The notes below the pieces were generated by a model. The model did not search any database. It saw only the letters and a list, made by a program, of their open reading frames with translations, and was not told the DNA's origin. DNA of 64,000 bases from Streptomyces tubercidicus. GTDB taxonomy: Bacteria > Actinomycetota > Actinomycetes > Streptomycetales > Streptomycetaceae. Numbering within the stretch: the stretch's first letter is position 1; every line of letters begins with the position of its first letter. The stretch spans positions 3,100,001 to 3,164,000 of the forward strand of contig NZ_CP114205.1 of NCBI RefSeq assembly GCF_027497495.1. Reading direction: 5' to 3'. Positions 10,301 through 16,406 of the stretch are shown here, in pieces. The position numbers and the translations under genes were made by a program.

Positions 10301-11120
10301 CGCTGTAGGTCGCGGTCACGGTGTGCGGGCCGACGCTGAGACTGCTGGTGGTGATGGTCGCCGTGCCGCCGGAGAGCGTCGCGATGAGGGTGGGGCCGCC
10401 GGAGATGGCGAAGGTGACCGTGCCGGTCGGGGTGCCCGAGCCGGGCGGGACGGGTGCGACGGTGGCGGTGAAGGTCACCGGCTGGCCGAAGACCGAGGGG
10501 TCGGGGGATGAGGTGACCGTGGTGGTCGTCGGGGTCAGAACCTGCTGCACCGTCTGGGTATCGGTGTCGGTCGACGCATTGAATTGCGCATTGCCGCCGT
10601 AGGTCGCGGTGATGAGGTGGGTGCCGGGGGTGAGCGTGCTGGTGGTGACGGTGGCCGTACCGCCGACGAGCGGGGCGGTCAGCGTGCCGCCCCCGCCACC
10701 GCCGATGACGAAGGTGACCGTGCCGGTCGGGGTGCCCGCGCCGGGCGCGACCGGTGTGACGGTGGCGGTGATGGAGACCGTCTGCCCGAAGTTCGACGGG
10801 TCCGGGGACGAGGTCACCACGGTGGAGGTCGACGCCTTGTTGATCGTGATGGACCCGAAGCCGCTGGACGGCGAGAACTGGGGGCTGCCGTTGTAGTTCG
10901 CAGTGAAGGTATGAAAACCGATGGGGATAGCGGTCGTGGTGACGGTCGCGGTGCCCCCGACGAGCGGGGCGGTCAGGGTGGGCCCGCCGGCGACGACGAA
11001 GGTCACGGTGCCGGTGGGTGTTCCCAGCCCCAGCGGGATGACGGTGGCGGTCAAAGTGACCGGCTGTCCGAACACAGCCGGGTTTGGTGATGCGCTCGCC
11101 AAGGTGAAGGTGGGTGCCAT
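4353..11120 (-). CDS. Giant Ig-like repeat protein (2255 aa)
   Basis: The protein is built almost wholly of 23 bacterial Ig-like domains (group 3/5 type) of about 96-100 residues. Each has the pattern TTTTVTSSPDPS...VTFTATV.P...PG.GTPTGTVTF...GTHTVTATYSGD.NF..S.GTDTQTV. Two subtypes alternate: a shorter VISGGPTL form (96 aa) and a longer VATDGVTTVTL form (100 aa). Units 1, 2, 22 and 23 diverge most; units 2 and 22 carry a Gly5-6 insertion. The ATG at 11120 has GGAGG upstream. There is no N-terminal signal peptide, no transmembrane segment, no LPXTG and no enzymatic domain, which is odd for a protein of adhesin-like architecture. It stands alone, with long intergenic DNA upstream. Surface or extracellular scaffold is the usual role of such arrays; how it would leave the cell is not evident. 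Confidence 0.92.
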   Translation of the reverse strand: MAPTFTLASASPNPAVFGQPVTLTATVIPLGLGTPTGTVTFVVAGGPTLTAPLVGGTATVTTTAIPIGFHTFTANYNGSPQFSPSSGFGSITINKASTSTVVTSSPDPSNFGQTVSITATVTPVAPGAGTPTGTVTFVIGGGGGGTLTAPLVGGTATVTTSTLTPGTHLITATYGGNAQFNASTDTDTQTVQQVLTPTTTTVTSSPDPSVFGQPVTFTATVAPVPPGSGTPTGTVTFAISGGPTLIATLSGGTATITTSSLSVGPHTVTATYSGSGTFASSSGTDTQTVNKASTTTTVTSSPDPSSVGQPVTFTATVAPVSPGAGTPTGTVTFVISGGPTLTGTLSGGTATVTTSSLTAGTHTVTATYSGNGNFNPSTGTDTHTVGQTATTTTVTSSPDPSVVGQSVTFTATVAPVPPGAGTPTGTVTFVISGGPTLTGTLSGGTATVTTSALGAGSHTVTATYSGDANFSGSVGTDTQTVNQASTTTTVTSSPDPSVVGQSVTFTATVAPVSPGAGTPTGTVTFVISGGPTLTGTLSGGTASVSTSALSAGTHTVTATYGGDANFSGSVGTDTQTVNQASTTTTVTSFPDPSVTGQTVNFTAFVGPVFPGGGVPTGTVSFVITNGVTTVTLSGTLDGAGVATVSTNGLVTAGTYTVTATYSGDANYTGSSDTDTQTVNQAATTTTVTSSPDPSVVGQPVTFTATVAPVVPGVGTPTGTVTFVISGGPTLTGTLSGGTASVTTSALSAGTHTVTATYSGDANFASSVGTDTQTVGQASTTTTVSSSPDPSVFGEPVTFTAVVAPVAPGAGTPTGTVTFVISGGPTLTGTLSGGTASVTTSALSVGTHTVTATYSGDANFTSSVGTDTQTVGQASTTTTVTSSPDPSVVGQPVTFTAVVAPVSPGAGTPTGTVTFVATDGVTTVTLTGTLSGGTTSVTTTGLVTAGVYTVTATYSGDANFASSVGTDTQTVGAASTTTTVTSSPDPSVFGEPVTFTAVVAPVAPGAGTPTGTVTFVISGGPTLTGTLSGGTASVTTSALSVGTHTVTATYSGDANFTSSSGTDTQTVNLASTTTTVTSSPDPSVVGEPVTFSATVSPVSPGAGTPTGTVTFVATDGVTTVTLTGTLSGGTTSVTTSGLVTAGVYLVTATYSGDASFTSSVGTDTHTVGAASTTTTVTSSPDPSVFGEPVTFTAVVAPVAPGAGTPTGTVTFVITGGPTLTGTLSGGTASVTTSALSVGTHTVTATYSGDANFTSSSGTDTQTVNLASTTTTVTSSPDPSVVGEPVTFTATVAPVSPGAGTPTGTVTFVATDGVTTVTLTGTLSGGTTSVTTTGLVTAGVYTVTATYSGDGSFTGSVGTDTQTVGAASTTTTVTSSPDPSVFGETVTFTAVVAPVAPGAGTPTGTVTFVITGGPTLTGTLSGGTASVTTSALSVGTHTVTATYSGDANFTSSSGTDTQTVNLASTTTTVTSSPDPSVVGEPVTFTATVAPVSPGAGTPTGTVTFVATDGVTTVALTGTLSGGTTSVTTSGLVTAGVYTVTATYSGDGSFTGSVGTDTHTVGQASTTTTVTSSPDPSVVGETVTFTATVAPVSPGAGTPTGTVTFVATDGVTTVALTGTLSGGTTSVTTNGLVTAGSYSVTATYSGDANFASSAGTDTQTVGQASTTTAVSSSPDPSVVGETVTFTATVAPVAPGTGTPTGTVTFVATDGVTTVALTGTLTGGATSVSTNGLVTAGSYSVTATYSGDANFASSVGTDTQTVGQASTTTTVSSSPDPSVVGETVTFTATVAPVAPGAGTPTGTVTFVATDGVTTVTLTGTLSGGTTSVTANGLVTAGSYSVTATYGGDGSFTGSVGTDTHTVAAASTTTTVSSSPDPSVVGETVTFTATVAPVAPGAGTPTGTVTFVATDGVTTVTLTGTLSGGTTSVTTNGLVTAGIYSVTATYGGDANFASSVGTDTQTVNQASTVTVLSLAPNPSVAGETVTFTATVAPVAPGAGTPTGTVTFVVTGGPTLTATLSGGTASVSTSALGAGSFPVTATYSGDANFTGSTATDTQIVGQASTTTTVSSSPDPTVFGQTVTFTATVAPVAPGSGTVTGTVVFVIDGGGGGTLTGTVAGGVATVTTSTLDAGTHNVTATYSGDVNFTGSTGTDTQTVSQSGTTTTVTSFPDPSGAGDTVTIVAFVTPVAPGSGIPTGTVTFTVTDGVTTVTLTATLDGDGVAAVSTPLATAGSYLITAVYGGDTNFTGSTDTDTHTVTGA
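6741..7928. repeat. 588-bp higher-order tandem repeat inside the Ig-repeat gene
   Basis: The junction sequence CAGGTTCACC recurs at 6741, 7329 and 7917, exactly 588 bp (196 codons) apart. Each period holds one 100-residue and one 96-residue Ig unit. The near-identity of successive periods points to recent duplication by unequal crossing-over. Similarity continues more weakly on both sides. Confidence 0.85.
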
Positions 11121-11248
11121 GCTCTCTGGCCCTCCGGTTGCTGGATGTTGGCGGGCCGTTCAGCTCCCCGCGGAGCCGGTGCTGCTGCGGGAAGTGGGCA
11201 TCAACCTGGGAGCGGGCACGGCAAGGACAGCCGATGTGAATTCGCATC

Positions 11249-11278
11249 TGCATACCGAAGCCCCCCGCCAGGTATGCA
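11249..11278. promoter_or_regulatory. Inverted repeat TGCATACC/GGTATGCA
   Basis: An 8-bp perfect inverted repeat with a 14-base spacer, 130-160 bases upstream of the Ig-repeat start. It could be an operator or a weak hairpin. Confidence 0.35.
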
Positions 11279-11305
11279 ACCCGCCGGTCAGTAACATCAG
11301 TAGGC

Positions 11306-11360
11306 GCGCCATTCAGGCCGCCACGCCATAGGCGTCACACCCAATTACCCTGAATGGCGC
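11306..11360. promoter_or_regulatory. 12-bp inverted repeat GCGCCATTCAGG/CCTGAATGGCGC
   Basis: Perfect 12-bp arms (11306-11317 and 11349-11360) with a 31-base spacer that includes AT-richer sequence. It is unlike the GC-rich terminators elsewhere in the window, so a regulatory site is more likely than a terminator. Confidence 0.4.
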
Positions 11361-11751
11361 AGCGCGAGGTGGCGCTCAGGACGCAGCGGGGCGCGCGCCA
11401 CCGGGCGTAGATGTGGCAGGGGTCAGCACTGGTGACGCCCGGTGGGTACGGGACGCCACCGGGAGCGGCGCCGACACCACCCTCAACGCCGTTGCACAAC
11501 AGCGCAGTTGGGGGCGAGGCGCACGCGGGTGGGGAGCTGACGGACATCCGCTGATTTGCCAGCGCAACGCATTCGCAGGGTCAGGCGAGCGGGGCGGCGA
11601 CTTCCCCTTGCCGCCTCAACCGACCCTAGACGTCAGGGAGTTGACCAGGCGAGAGGCGACTTTTCGCCAGTCGCCCGGATCAACCGCCGTCTACGCTGGC
11701 CAATGATCGGGGCAAGAGCCCGTTCACCCCCGAGGACGGAGGAGCCAGACC

Positions 11752-12291
11752 ATGACCGAGCACGCCCGAGCGCTGGAACAGCTGTCCGGACATCTGACCT
11801 TGTGCCGCCCGGTCCCCGGGGACCACGCGCGGCTTCGGCAGGCCCTCACCGACTGGTGGGACGGCCTGGGCGGCGAAGCGGGCGCACAGCAGCGCCGGCT
11901 GCTCGTACCGCGCCTCTGGCTTCAGCACTTCGCCGACACCAGCTTCCTGGTCGAGCGGCCCGACCAGACCCTGCACGCCTTTCTGATCGGCTTCCTGTCC
12001 CAGACGGACCCCAGGACCGCGTATATCCACTTCGCGGGCGTGTGCCCGGAGGGCCGTCGGGAGGGGATCGGCAGCACCCTCTACGACCGCTTCTTCGCTA
12101 CGGCCCGCGCGGCCGGCCGCAGCCAGGTCCGCTGCATCACCAGCCCCAACAACCGCAACTCCATCGCGTACCACACCCGTATGGGATTCCAGCTGGAGCC
12201 GGGCGACCGGATCGACGACGACGGCGTCCCGGTGCACGGCGACTACGACGGGCCGGGGCTGGACCGGGTGTGCTTCGTACGGGAGTTGTAG
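11752..12291 (+). CDS. GNAT family N-acetyltransferase
   Basis: A 179-aa acetyltransferase using acetyl-CoA; substrate unknown. The core GNAT fold lies at about residues 60-170: a strand IHFAGVCPE followed by the acetyl-CoA pyrophosphate loop GRREGIGSTLYDRF, then VRCITSPNNRNSIAYHTRMGF, the usual motif B region. The ATG at 11752 follows GGAGGAG by 6 bases. It is a single gene; a MocR gene converges on it about 270 bases downstream. The C-terminal acidic segment (DDDGVPVHGDYDG) is typical of small-molecule GNATs of this type. Confidence 0.9.
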   Translation: MTEHARALEQLSGHLTLCRPVPGDHARLRQALTDWWDGLGGEAGAQQRRLLVPRLWLQHFADTSFLVERPDQTLHAFLIGFLSQTDPRTAYIHFAGVCPEGRREGIGSTLYDRFFATARAAGRSQVRCITSPNNRNSIAYHTRMGFQLEPGDRIDDDGVPVHGDYDGPGLDRVCFVREL

Positions 12292-12559
12292 CGCGGGCCG
12301 ACCGCAACAAGCAGCGTATTTCGGCGCCGCGCGCAGCCGCCGCGCCCGGGGTACCCGGCGATCAAGAAGCTGTGGGAGAACGGTCGTATCAGTGATCCTG
12401 TCCGGCCTTGTCAGCGTGACACAGCGCGGCCACCGCTCGGCCGTCGTCGGGTTCCGGCCAGGAACTCCCGGCGACGACAGGGGCGGTGGCCGCAGCTGCG
12501 TACGCGTCTCCGGCCGCGAGCCCGCTCACCGGAAGCGGGCGCCGGTGCACGGCCGTCCG

Positions 12560-13972
12560 TCACTCCCCCGGCGGCAGCGCCCTGAGCAGCGCGTCCAGGA
12601 CGCCCGCGAAGGAATGGTCGGGCGGGGTGCCGTAGGCCACGACCAGAGCGTCACGAATGGCCGTTGGGGCGGCGGGATCGTGGAAGCTGCTGAGGCCCTC
12701 CAGAGCGAGGCCCTGCCAGCGGGCGGCCTGGACGATGGACTGCTCGGTGCCGGGCGGGAGTTCCAGTACGGCGTGGAGTCCGGCGGCGATGCCGGAGACA
12801 TGGACGTGGGGCGCGCGGTCGGCCAGGGCGGCCACCAACTGGTCGCGGCGGCGCCGGTAGCGCAGCCGCATCCCGCGCAGATGCCGGTCGTAGGCGCCCG
12901 AGGAGATGAACTCGGCGAGGGTGAGCTGCTCCAGCTGCCCGGACTGCCATTCGCCGGTGCGCTTGACGGCGAGCAGCGGGTCGACGAGGCGGTCCGGCAG
13001 CACCATCCAGGCCAGCCGCAGTGCGGGGGCCAGACTCTTGCTCGCGGTGCCCAGGTACACCACGTGGTCGGGGTCCAGCCCCTGGAGCGCGCCGACCGGC
13101 TGGCGGTCGTAGCGGAACTCCCCGTCGTAGTCGTCCTCCAGGACGTAACCACCGTTGGCGCGTGCCCAGTTGACGGCGGCGGCACGGCGGTCGGGGTGCA
13201 GCGGCACGCCGGTGGGGAACTGGTGGGCGGGGGTGAGGAGGGCGGCCCGCAGGTCGTCGAGGGCGGACAGCTCCTCGGTACGGGCGCCGTGTTCATCGAC
13301 GCCGAGGGGCACGGTGCGCAGACCGGCGCGTTCGATCACGTCCCGGTGGAAGCGGAGGCCGTACGCCTCGGTGGCCAGCCGCCCGGTGCCCAGCGCCCGG
13401 CTGAGCAGTGCCAGCCCCTGCATGAAACCGGTGCAGATCACGATGCGGTCGGGGTCGGCGCGTACGCCACGGGCGCGGGCGAGGTAGTCGGCGAGGACGG
13501 TGCGGAGTTCGGGGCGGCCGCGCGGGGTGCCGTAGCCGAAGGCCTCGCTGGGGGCGGCGGTCAGGGCGCGGCGGGCGGCGGCGAGCCAGGCGGTGCGGGG
13601 GAAGGCGGAGACATCGGGGGTGCCCGGGGTGAGGTCGAGGCGCGGCCGGTCGGGGTGGCCGGCCGGACCCGTGGTGCGCCGCGAGGCGGGCGTGGCGCGC
13701 GGCAGGACCCGCTCCGCCACGCGGGTGCCGGAGCCCTGCCGTGCGCTGAGCCAGCCCTCGGCGACGAGTTCGGCGTAGGCGTCGGCGACGGTGTTGCGGG
13801 CGATGCCGAGGTCGGCGGCGAGCGAGCGGGAGGACGGCAGCCGGGTGCCGGGGGTCAGCCGGCCGGACCGTACGGCGTCCCGCAGGGCGTGCAGCAGCGC
13901 GGCCCGCAGCCCGCCGGGCCCGGTGAGGTCGAGGTGCAGATCGCGACCGAAAGTGGCCCAGGAATTCCCCAT
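12560..13972 (-). CDS. MocR/PdxR-type regulator (GntR HTH plus aminotransferase domain), copy 1
   Basis: A 470-aa transcription factor: a GntR winged helix at about residues 15-80 (SSRSLAADLGIARNTVADAYAEL), a linker, and a fold-type I PLP aminotransferase-like domain with DDYDGEFRY and the PLP-lysine motif TASKSLAP. Such proteins sense PLP or amino compounds and usually control an adjacent gene. The start at 13972 (MGNSW) is preferred over an upstream in-frame start because it aligns with MPESW of the paralogue at 16407 and a -10 element lies just before it. It is divergent from the CMD gene at 14020, with 47 bases between them. Paralogous to 16407-17840. Confidence 0.9.
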   Translation of the reverse strand: MGNSWATFGRDLHLDLTGPGGLRAALLHALRDAVRSGRLTPGTRLPSSRSLAADLGIARNTVADAYAELVAEGWLSARQGSGTRVAERVLPRATPASRRTTGPAGHPDRPRLDLTPGTPDVSAFPRTAWLAAARRALTAAPSEAFGYGTPRGRPELRTVLADYLARARGVRADPDRIVICTGFMQGLALLSRALGTGRLATEAYGLRFHRDVIERAGLRTVPLGVDEHGARTEELSALDDLRAALLTPAHQFPTGVPLHPDRRAAAVNWARANGGYVLEDDYDGEFRYDRQPVGALQGLDPDHVVYLGTASKSLAPALRLAWMVLPDRLVDPLLAVKRTGEWQSGQLEQLTLAEFISSGAYDRHLRGMRLRYRRRRDQLVAALADRAPHVHVSGIAAGLHAVLELPPGTEQSIVQAARWQGLALEGLSSFHDPAAPTAIRDALVVAYGTPPDHSFAGVLDALLRALPPGE

Positions 13973-14019
13973 GTAAGTGGACCATACAGCTGCGCCATTG
14001 CCGCCGTAGCGTCGTAGCC
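13973..14019. promoter_or_regulatory. 47-bp divergent promoter region, probably leaderless both ways
   Basis: On the minus strand TATGGT ends 8 bases before the MocR ATG. On the plus strand TAGCGT (14007-14012) ends 7 bases before the CMD ATG. Both are -10-like, and neither gene has a Shine-Dalgarno sequence, so both mRNAs are likely leaderless. The overlapping promoters would let MocR control itself and the CMD gene from one site. Confidence 0.5.
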
Positions 14020-14538
14020 ATGACGACCACACCGACAGCACAGACGACGACACCGGCCACGGCCTCCGGGACGGCGGGGGGCGCGGCGCACCGGCACGGC
14101 CCCCGGCTGCACTGGGCGAAACTCGCGCCGGACGTCTACAAGGCCATGATCGCGCTGGATGCGGCGGCGAAGCAGGGCCTCGACCCGACGCTGGTCGAGC
14201 TGGTCAAGATCCGGGCGTCGCAGCTCAACCACTGCGCCTTCTGCATCGATATGCACATCACGGACGCCCGCAAGGCCGGCGAGACCGAGCAGCGCGTCTA
14301 CCTCCTCAACGCCTGGGAGGAGGCCGCCGGCCACTACACCGAAAAGGAGCAGGCCGCCCTCGCCCTCACCGAGGCGGTCACCCTCCTCACCGACGGCTTC
14401 GTCCCGGACGCCGTCTACGACCGCGCCGCGGCCCACTTCGACGACACCGAACTCGCCCAGCTCATCGCCCTGATCACCACCATCAACGCCTGGAACCGCT
14501 TCGGCGTCGCCACCCGCATGACCCCGGGGCAGGCATGA
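14020..14538 (+). CDS. Carboxymuconolactone decarboxylase (AhpD-like) family protein, copy 1
   Basis: A 172-aa AhpD/CMD-type protein. The redox-active motif is NHCAFCIDMH (CxxCxxxH) near residue 73, followed by ARKAGE and the C-terminal ALITTINAWNRFGV helix. Members act as alkylhydroperoxidase/thiol reductants or decarboxylases; the CxxC favours a redox role. The first 25 residues are a Thr/Ala-rich extension. Its stop overlaps the next start (ATGA), giving a three-gene operon: CMD, CMD, PEP-mutase-like. It is divergent from MocR copy 1, the probable regulator. Confidence 0.9.
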   Translation: MTTTPTAQTTTPATASGTAGGAAHRHGPRLHWAKLAPDVYKAMIALDAAAKQGLDPTLVELVKIRASQLNHCAFCIDMHITDARKAGETEQRVYLLNAWEEAAGHYTEKEQAALALTEAVTLLTDGFVPDAVYDRAAAHFDDTELAQLIALITTINAWNRFGVATRMTPGQA

Positions 14539-15014
14539 TCGCGACCGAGACCGCGCGGCTCCCCTTCTACCGGCTCGCGCCCGGCATCCACGACCCGCTG
14601 CTGGCACTGACCCGGGCCGCCAAGAAAGACCTCGACCCGACTCTGGTCGAGCTCCTCCTCATCCGGGCCTCACAGCTCAACCACTGCGCCTTCTGCCTCG
14701 ATATGCATGTCACGGACGCCCGCAAGGCCGGGGAGACCGACGAGCGGATCGCCCTCCTCAGCGCCTGGGAGGAAGCCGCGGACCACTACAGCGACAAGGA
14801 ACGGGCCGCCCTCGCCCTCACCGAGGCCGTGACCCTGGTGGCCCGGGGTGGCGTATCGGACGAGGTCTACGAGCGCGCAGCGGCCCACTTCGACGACACC
14901 GAAATCGTCCGCCTCATCGCGCTGATCACCGCCATCAACTCCTGGAACCGGATCAATGTGGCGGCCCGGGTACCGGTGGGGGCAGCGCTGACCCCGATCG
15001 GCGGTGCCTCATGA
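14535..15014 (+). CDS. Carboxymuconolactone decarboxylase (AhpD-like) family protein, copy 2
   Basis: A 159-aa paralogue of the preceding gene, about 65-70% identical over the shared core by eye, lacking its Thr/Ala-rich N-terminus. It has the same redox motif (NHCAFCLDMH) and helical C-terminus (ALITAINSWNRINV). Coupled at both ends by 4-base overlaps (ATGA), so the three products are made together. The tandem pair may form heteromers; AhpD-type proteins are usually trimers or hexamers. Confidence 0.9.
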   Translation: MIATETARLPFYRLAPGIHDPLLALTRAAKKDLDPTLVELLLIRASQLNHCAFCLDMHVTDARKAGETDERIALLSAWEEAADHYSDKERAALALTEAVTLVARGGVSDEVYERAAAHFDDTEIVRLIALITAINSWNRINVAARVPVGAALTPIGGAS

Positions 15015-15763
15015 CGGCCGCCGCCGCACTGCGCGCCCTCCACCACGGCCCCGGCCTGCCGCTGGTCCTGCCCGGCCCCTGGGACGCCGCCAGCGCCAGG
15101 GTCTTCGCCGACGCCGGCTTCCCGGCACTGGCCACCCCCAGCGCGGGCGTCGCGGCCTCCCTCGGCTACGAGGACGGCGCGACCCCGCCGGACGAGATGT
15201 TCGCCGCCGTCGCGCGCATCGCCCGCGCCGTCGACATCCCGGTCTCGGCGGACGTGGAAGCCGGATACGGCCTGTCCGCCCGGGAGTTGGTCGGCCGGCT
15301 CGCGGACGCCGGGGCGGTGGGCTGCAACCTGGAGGACACCGACCACACCACCGGCCAACTACGGGACGCACACCAGCAGGCCGACTGGCTGGCCGAGGTC
15401 CGCGCCGAGGCAGGCGACGCCCTGGTGATCAACGCCCGGATCGACACCTACCTGCGCGGCGTCCCGGACAGCGACGAGACGGTCCGCCGCGGCCGCCTCT
15501 ACGCCGCGGCGGGCGCCGACTGCGTCTACCCCATCCTGGCGCCACCGCCCCTCCTGGCCGAACTGGCCACCGCCATCGGCCTCCCGCTCAACGCCGTGGT
15601 GACCGCGGACGGTCCCACACCCCGCGAACTCGGCGCCCTGGGCGCGGCCAGGGTCACCTTCGGCCCGGGACTGCAGCGGCAGGCGATGGCGGCGTTGACG
15701 GGGATGGCGGAGCGGGTGCGGGAGGAGCTGCGAGGGGCGGCAGCGGGGGGGCTGAGGCCCTGA
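15011..15763 (+). CDS. Isocitrate lyase/PEP mutase superfamily protein
   Basis: A 250-aa TIM-barrel enzyme of the PEP mutase/isocitrate lyase superfamily. The Mg-binding acidic residues are visible in SADVEAGYG, NLEDTDH and ARIDTYL, with substrate-side VLPGPWDAASARVF at the start. It lacks the KKCGH loop of true isocitrate lyases, so it is a short PEP-mutase-like hydrolase or lyase; oxaloacetate, phosphonopyruvate or 2-methylisocitrate-type substrates are all possible. Last gene of the CMD-CMD-PEPM operon, overlapping its predecessor by 4 bases. The C-terminus (ELRGAAAGGLRP) is unremarkable. Confidence 0.85.
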   Translation: MTAAAALRALHHGPGLPLVLPGPWDAASARVFADAGFPALATPSAGVAASLGYEDGATPPDEMFAAVARIARAVDIPVSADVEAGYGLSARELVGRLADAGAVGCNLEDTDHTTGQLRDAHQQADWLAEVRAEAGDALVINARIDTYLRGVPDSDETVRRGRLYAAAGADCVYPILAPPPLLAELATAIGLPLNAVVTADGPTPRELGALGAARVTFGPGLQRQAMAALTGMAERVREELRGAAAGGLRP

Positions 15764-15826
15764 GAGTCCCTTGGGCGGGGGCCGGCCCATGTACACCCCG
15801 TGCCCGGCCCCACTCCCTGCCCACTT

Positions 15827-16360
15827 CTACCGCTCGTCCGTCCCCGCCACCTTCCCCGTGCTGAGGGCCAGCCGGTTCCAGGTGTTGATGGTGAAGATCA
15901 GGGCCAGCAGACGGGCCAACTCCGGCTCGTCGAAGTGGGCGGCCGCGCGCCGGTAGACCTCATCCGGTACGCCACCCTGCGCCACCAGGGTCACGGCCTC
16001 GGTGAGGGCGAGGGCCGCCCGCTCCTTCGGAGTGAAGAAGTGCGCGGCCTCCTCCCAGACGGCGACCATGTGCAGACGTTCCTCGCTCTCACCGGCCTTG
16101 CGGGCGTCGGTGGTGTGCATATGCAGGCAGTACGCGCACTTGTTGAGCTGCGAGGAACGGATCTGGACCAGTTCCACCAGGGCCGGATCGAGCCCCTCAC
16201 GTGCCGCCGCGTCGAACCCGATCAGGGCCTTGAACGCCTTCGGCGCCGCCTTGGCGAAGTTGATCCGACGCACACCACCGGCCGCGCCCTTCACCTCGCT
16301 CGCTTCGCCCTGCTCCGCCTGGTTGAACTGTGCTTCCTTGACCTGCGCTTCATTCGTCAT
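15827..16360 (-). CDS. Carboxymuconolactone decarboxylase (AhpD-like) family protein, copy 3
   Basis: A 177-aa third CMD paralogue in this cluster. The motif is NKCAYCLHMH, again CxxCxxxH, followed by ARKAGESEERL and the terminal LIFTINTWNRLAL helix. The Gln/Glu-rich N-terminal 25 residues differ from the other copies. It is divergent from MocR copy 2 with 46 bases between starts, mirroring the arrangement at 13972/14020. A -10-like CTAGAT lies 7 bases before the ATG with no Shine-Dalgarno, so the transcript is probably leaderless. Confidence 0.9.
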   Translation of the reverse strand: MTNEAQVKEAQFNQAEQGEASEVKGAAGGVRRINFAKAAPKAFKALIGFDAAAREGLDPALVELVQIRSSQLNKCAYCLHMHTTDARKAGESEERLHMVAVWEEAAHFFTPKERAALALTEAVTLVAQGGVPDEVYRRAAAHFDEPELARLLALIFTINTWNRLALSTGKVAGTDER

Positions 16361-16406
16361 GCCTTGAATCTAGAAGAGCAGGCGACCGGCTGTAGGGTGC
16401 ATTTCC
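16361..16406. promoter_or_regulatory. 46-bp divergent promoter region between CMD copy 3 and MocR copy 2
   Basis: On the plus strand TAGGGT ends 8 bases before the MocR ATG. On the minus strand CTAGAT ends 7 bases before the CMD ATG. Architecture and length match the 13973-14019 region, supporting a duplicated regulatory unit. Confidence 0.5.

Larger units (their letters stand above)
11121..11751. other. 631-bp intergenic region upstream of the Ig-repeat gene
   Basis: No gene is supported; short open frames here have no ribosome site or family resemblance. The region holds two inverted repeats (11249-11278 and 11306-11360) and must contain the promoter of the giant gene (leftward) and of the acetyltransferase gene (rightward). 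Confidence 0.6.

Noticed and set aside
6453..10511. A 1352-codon open frame on the plus strand opposite the Ig-repeat gene
   Set aside because: It is an Arg/Gly/His-rich shadow of the repeats, arising from high GC third positions; it has no domain or ribosome site.
9721..11253. A second minus-strand frame of 510 codons over the start of the Ig-repeat gene
   Set aside because: It is an alternative frame of the same repeats with extreme His/Arg/Pro composition; the main frame has clear Ig-like domains.
11413..11706. A 97-codon frame before the acetyltransferase gene
   Set aside because: No ribosome site, no recognisable family, and it ends just before the real start; likely chance in the intergenic region.
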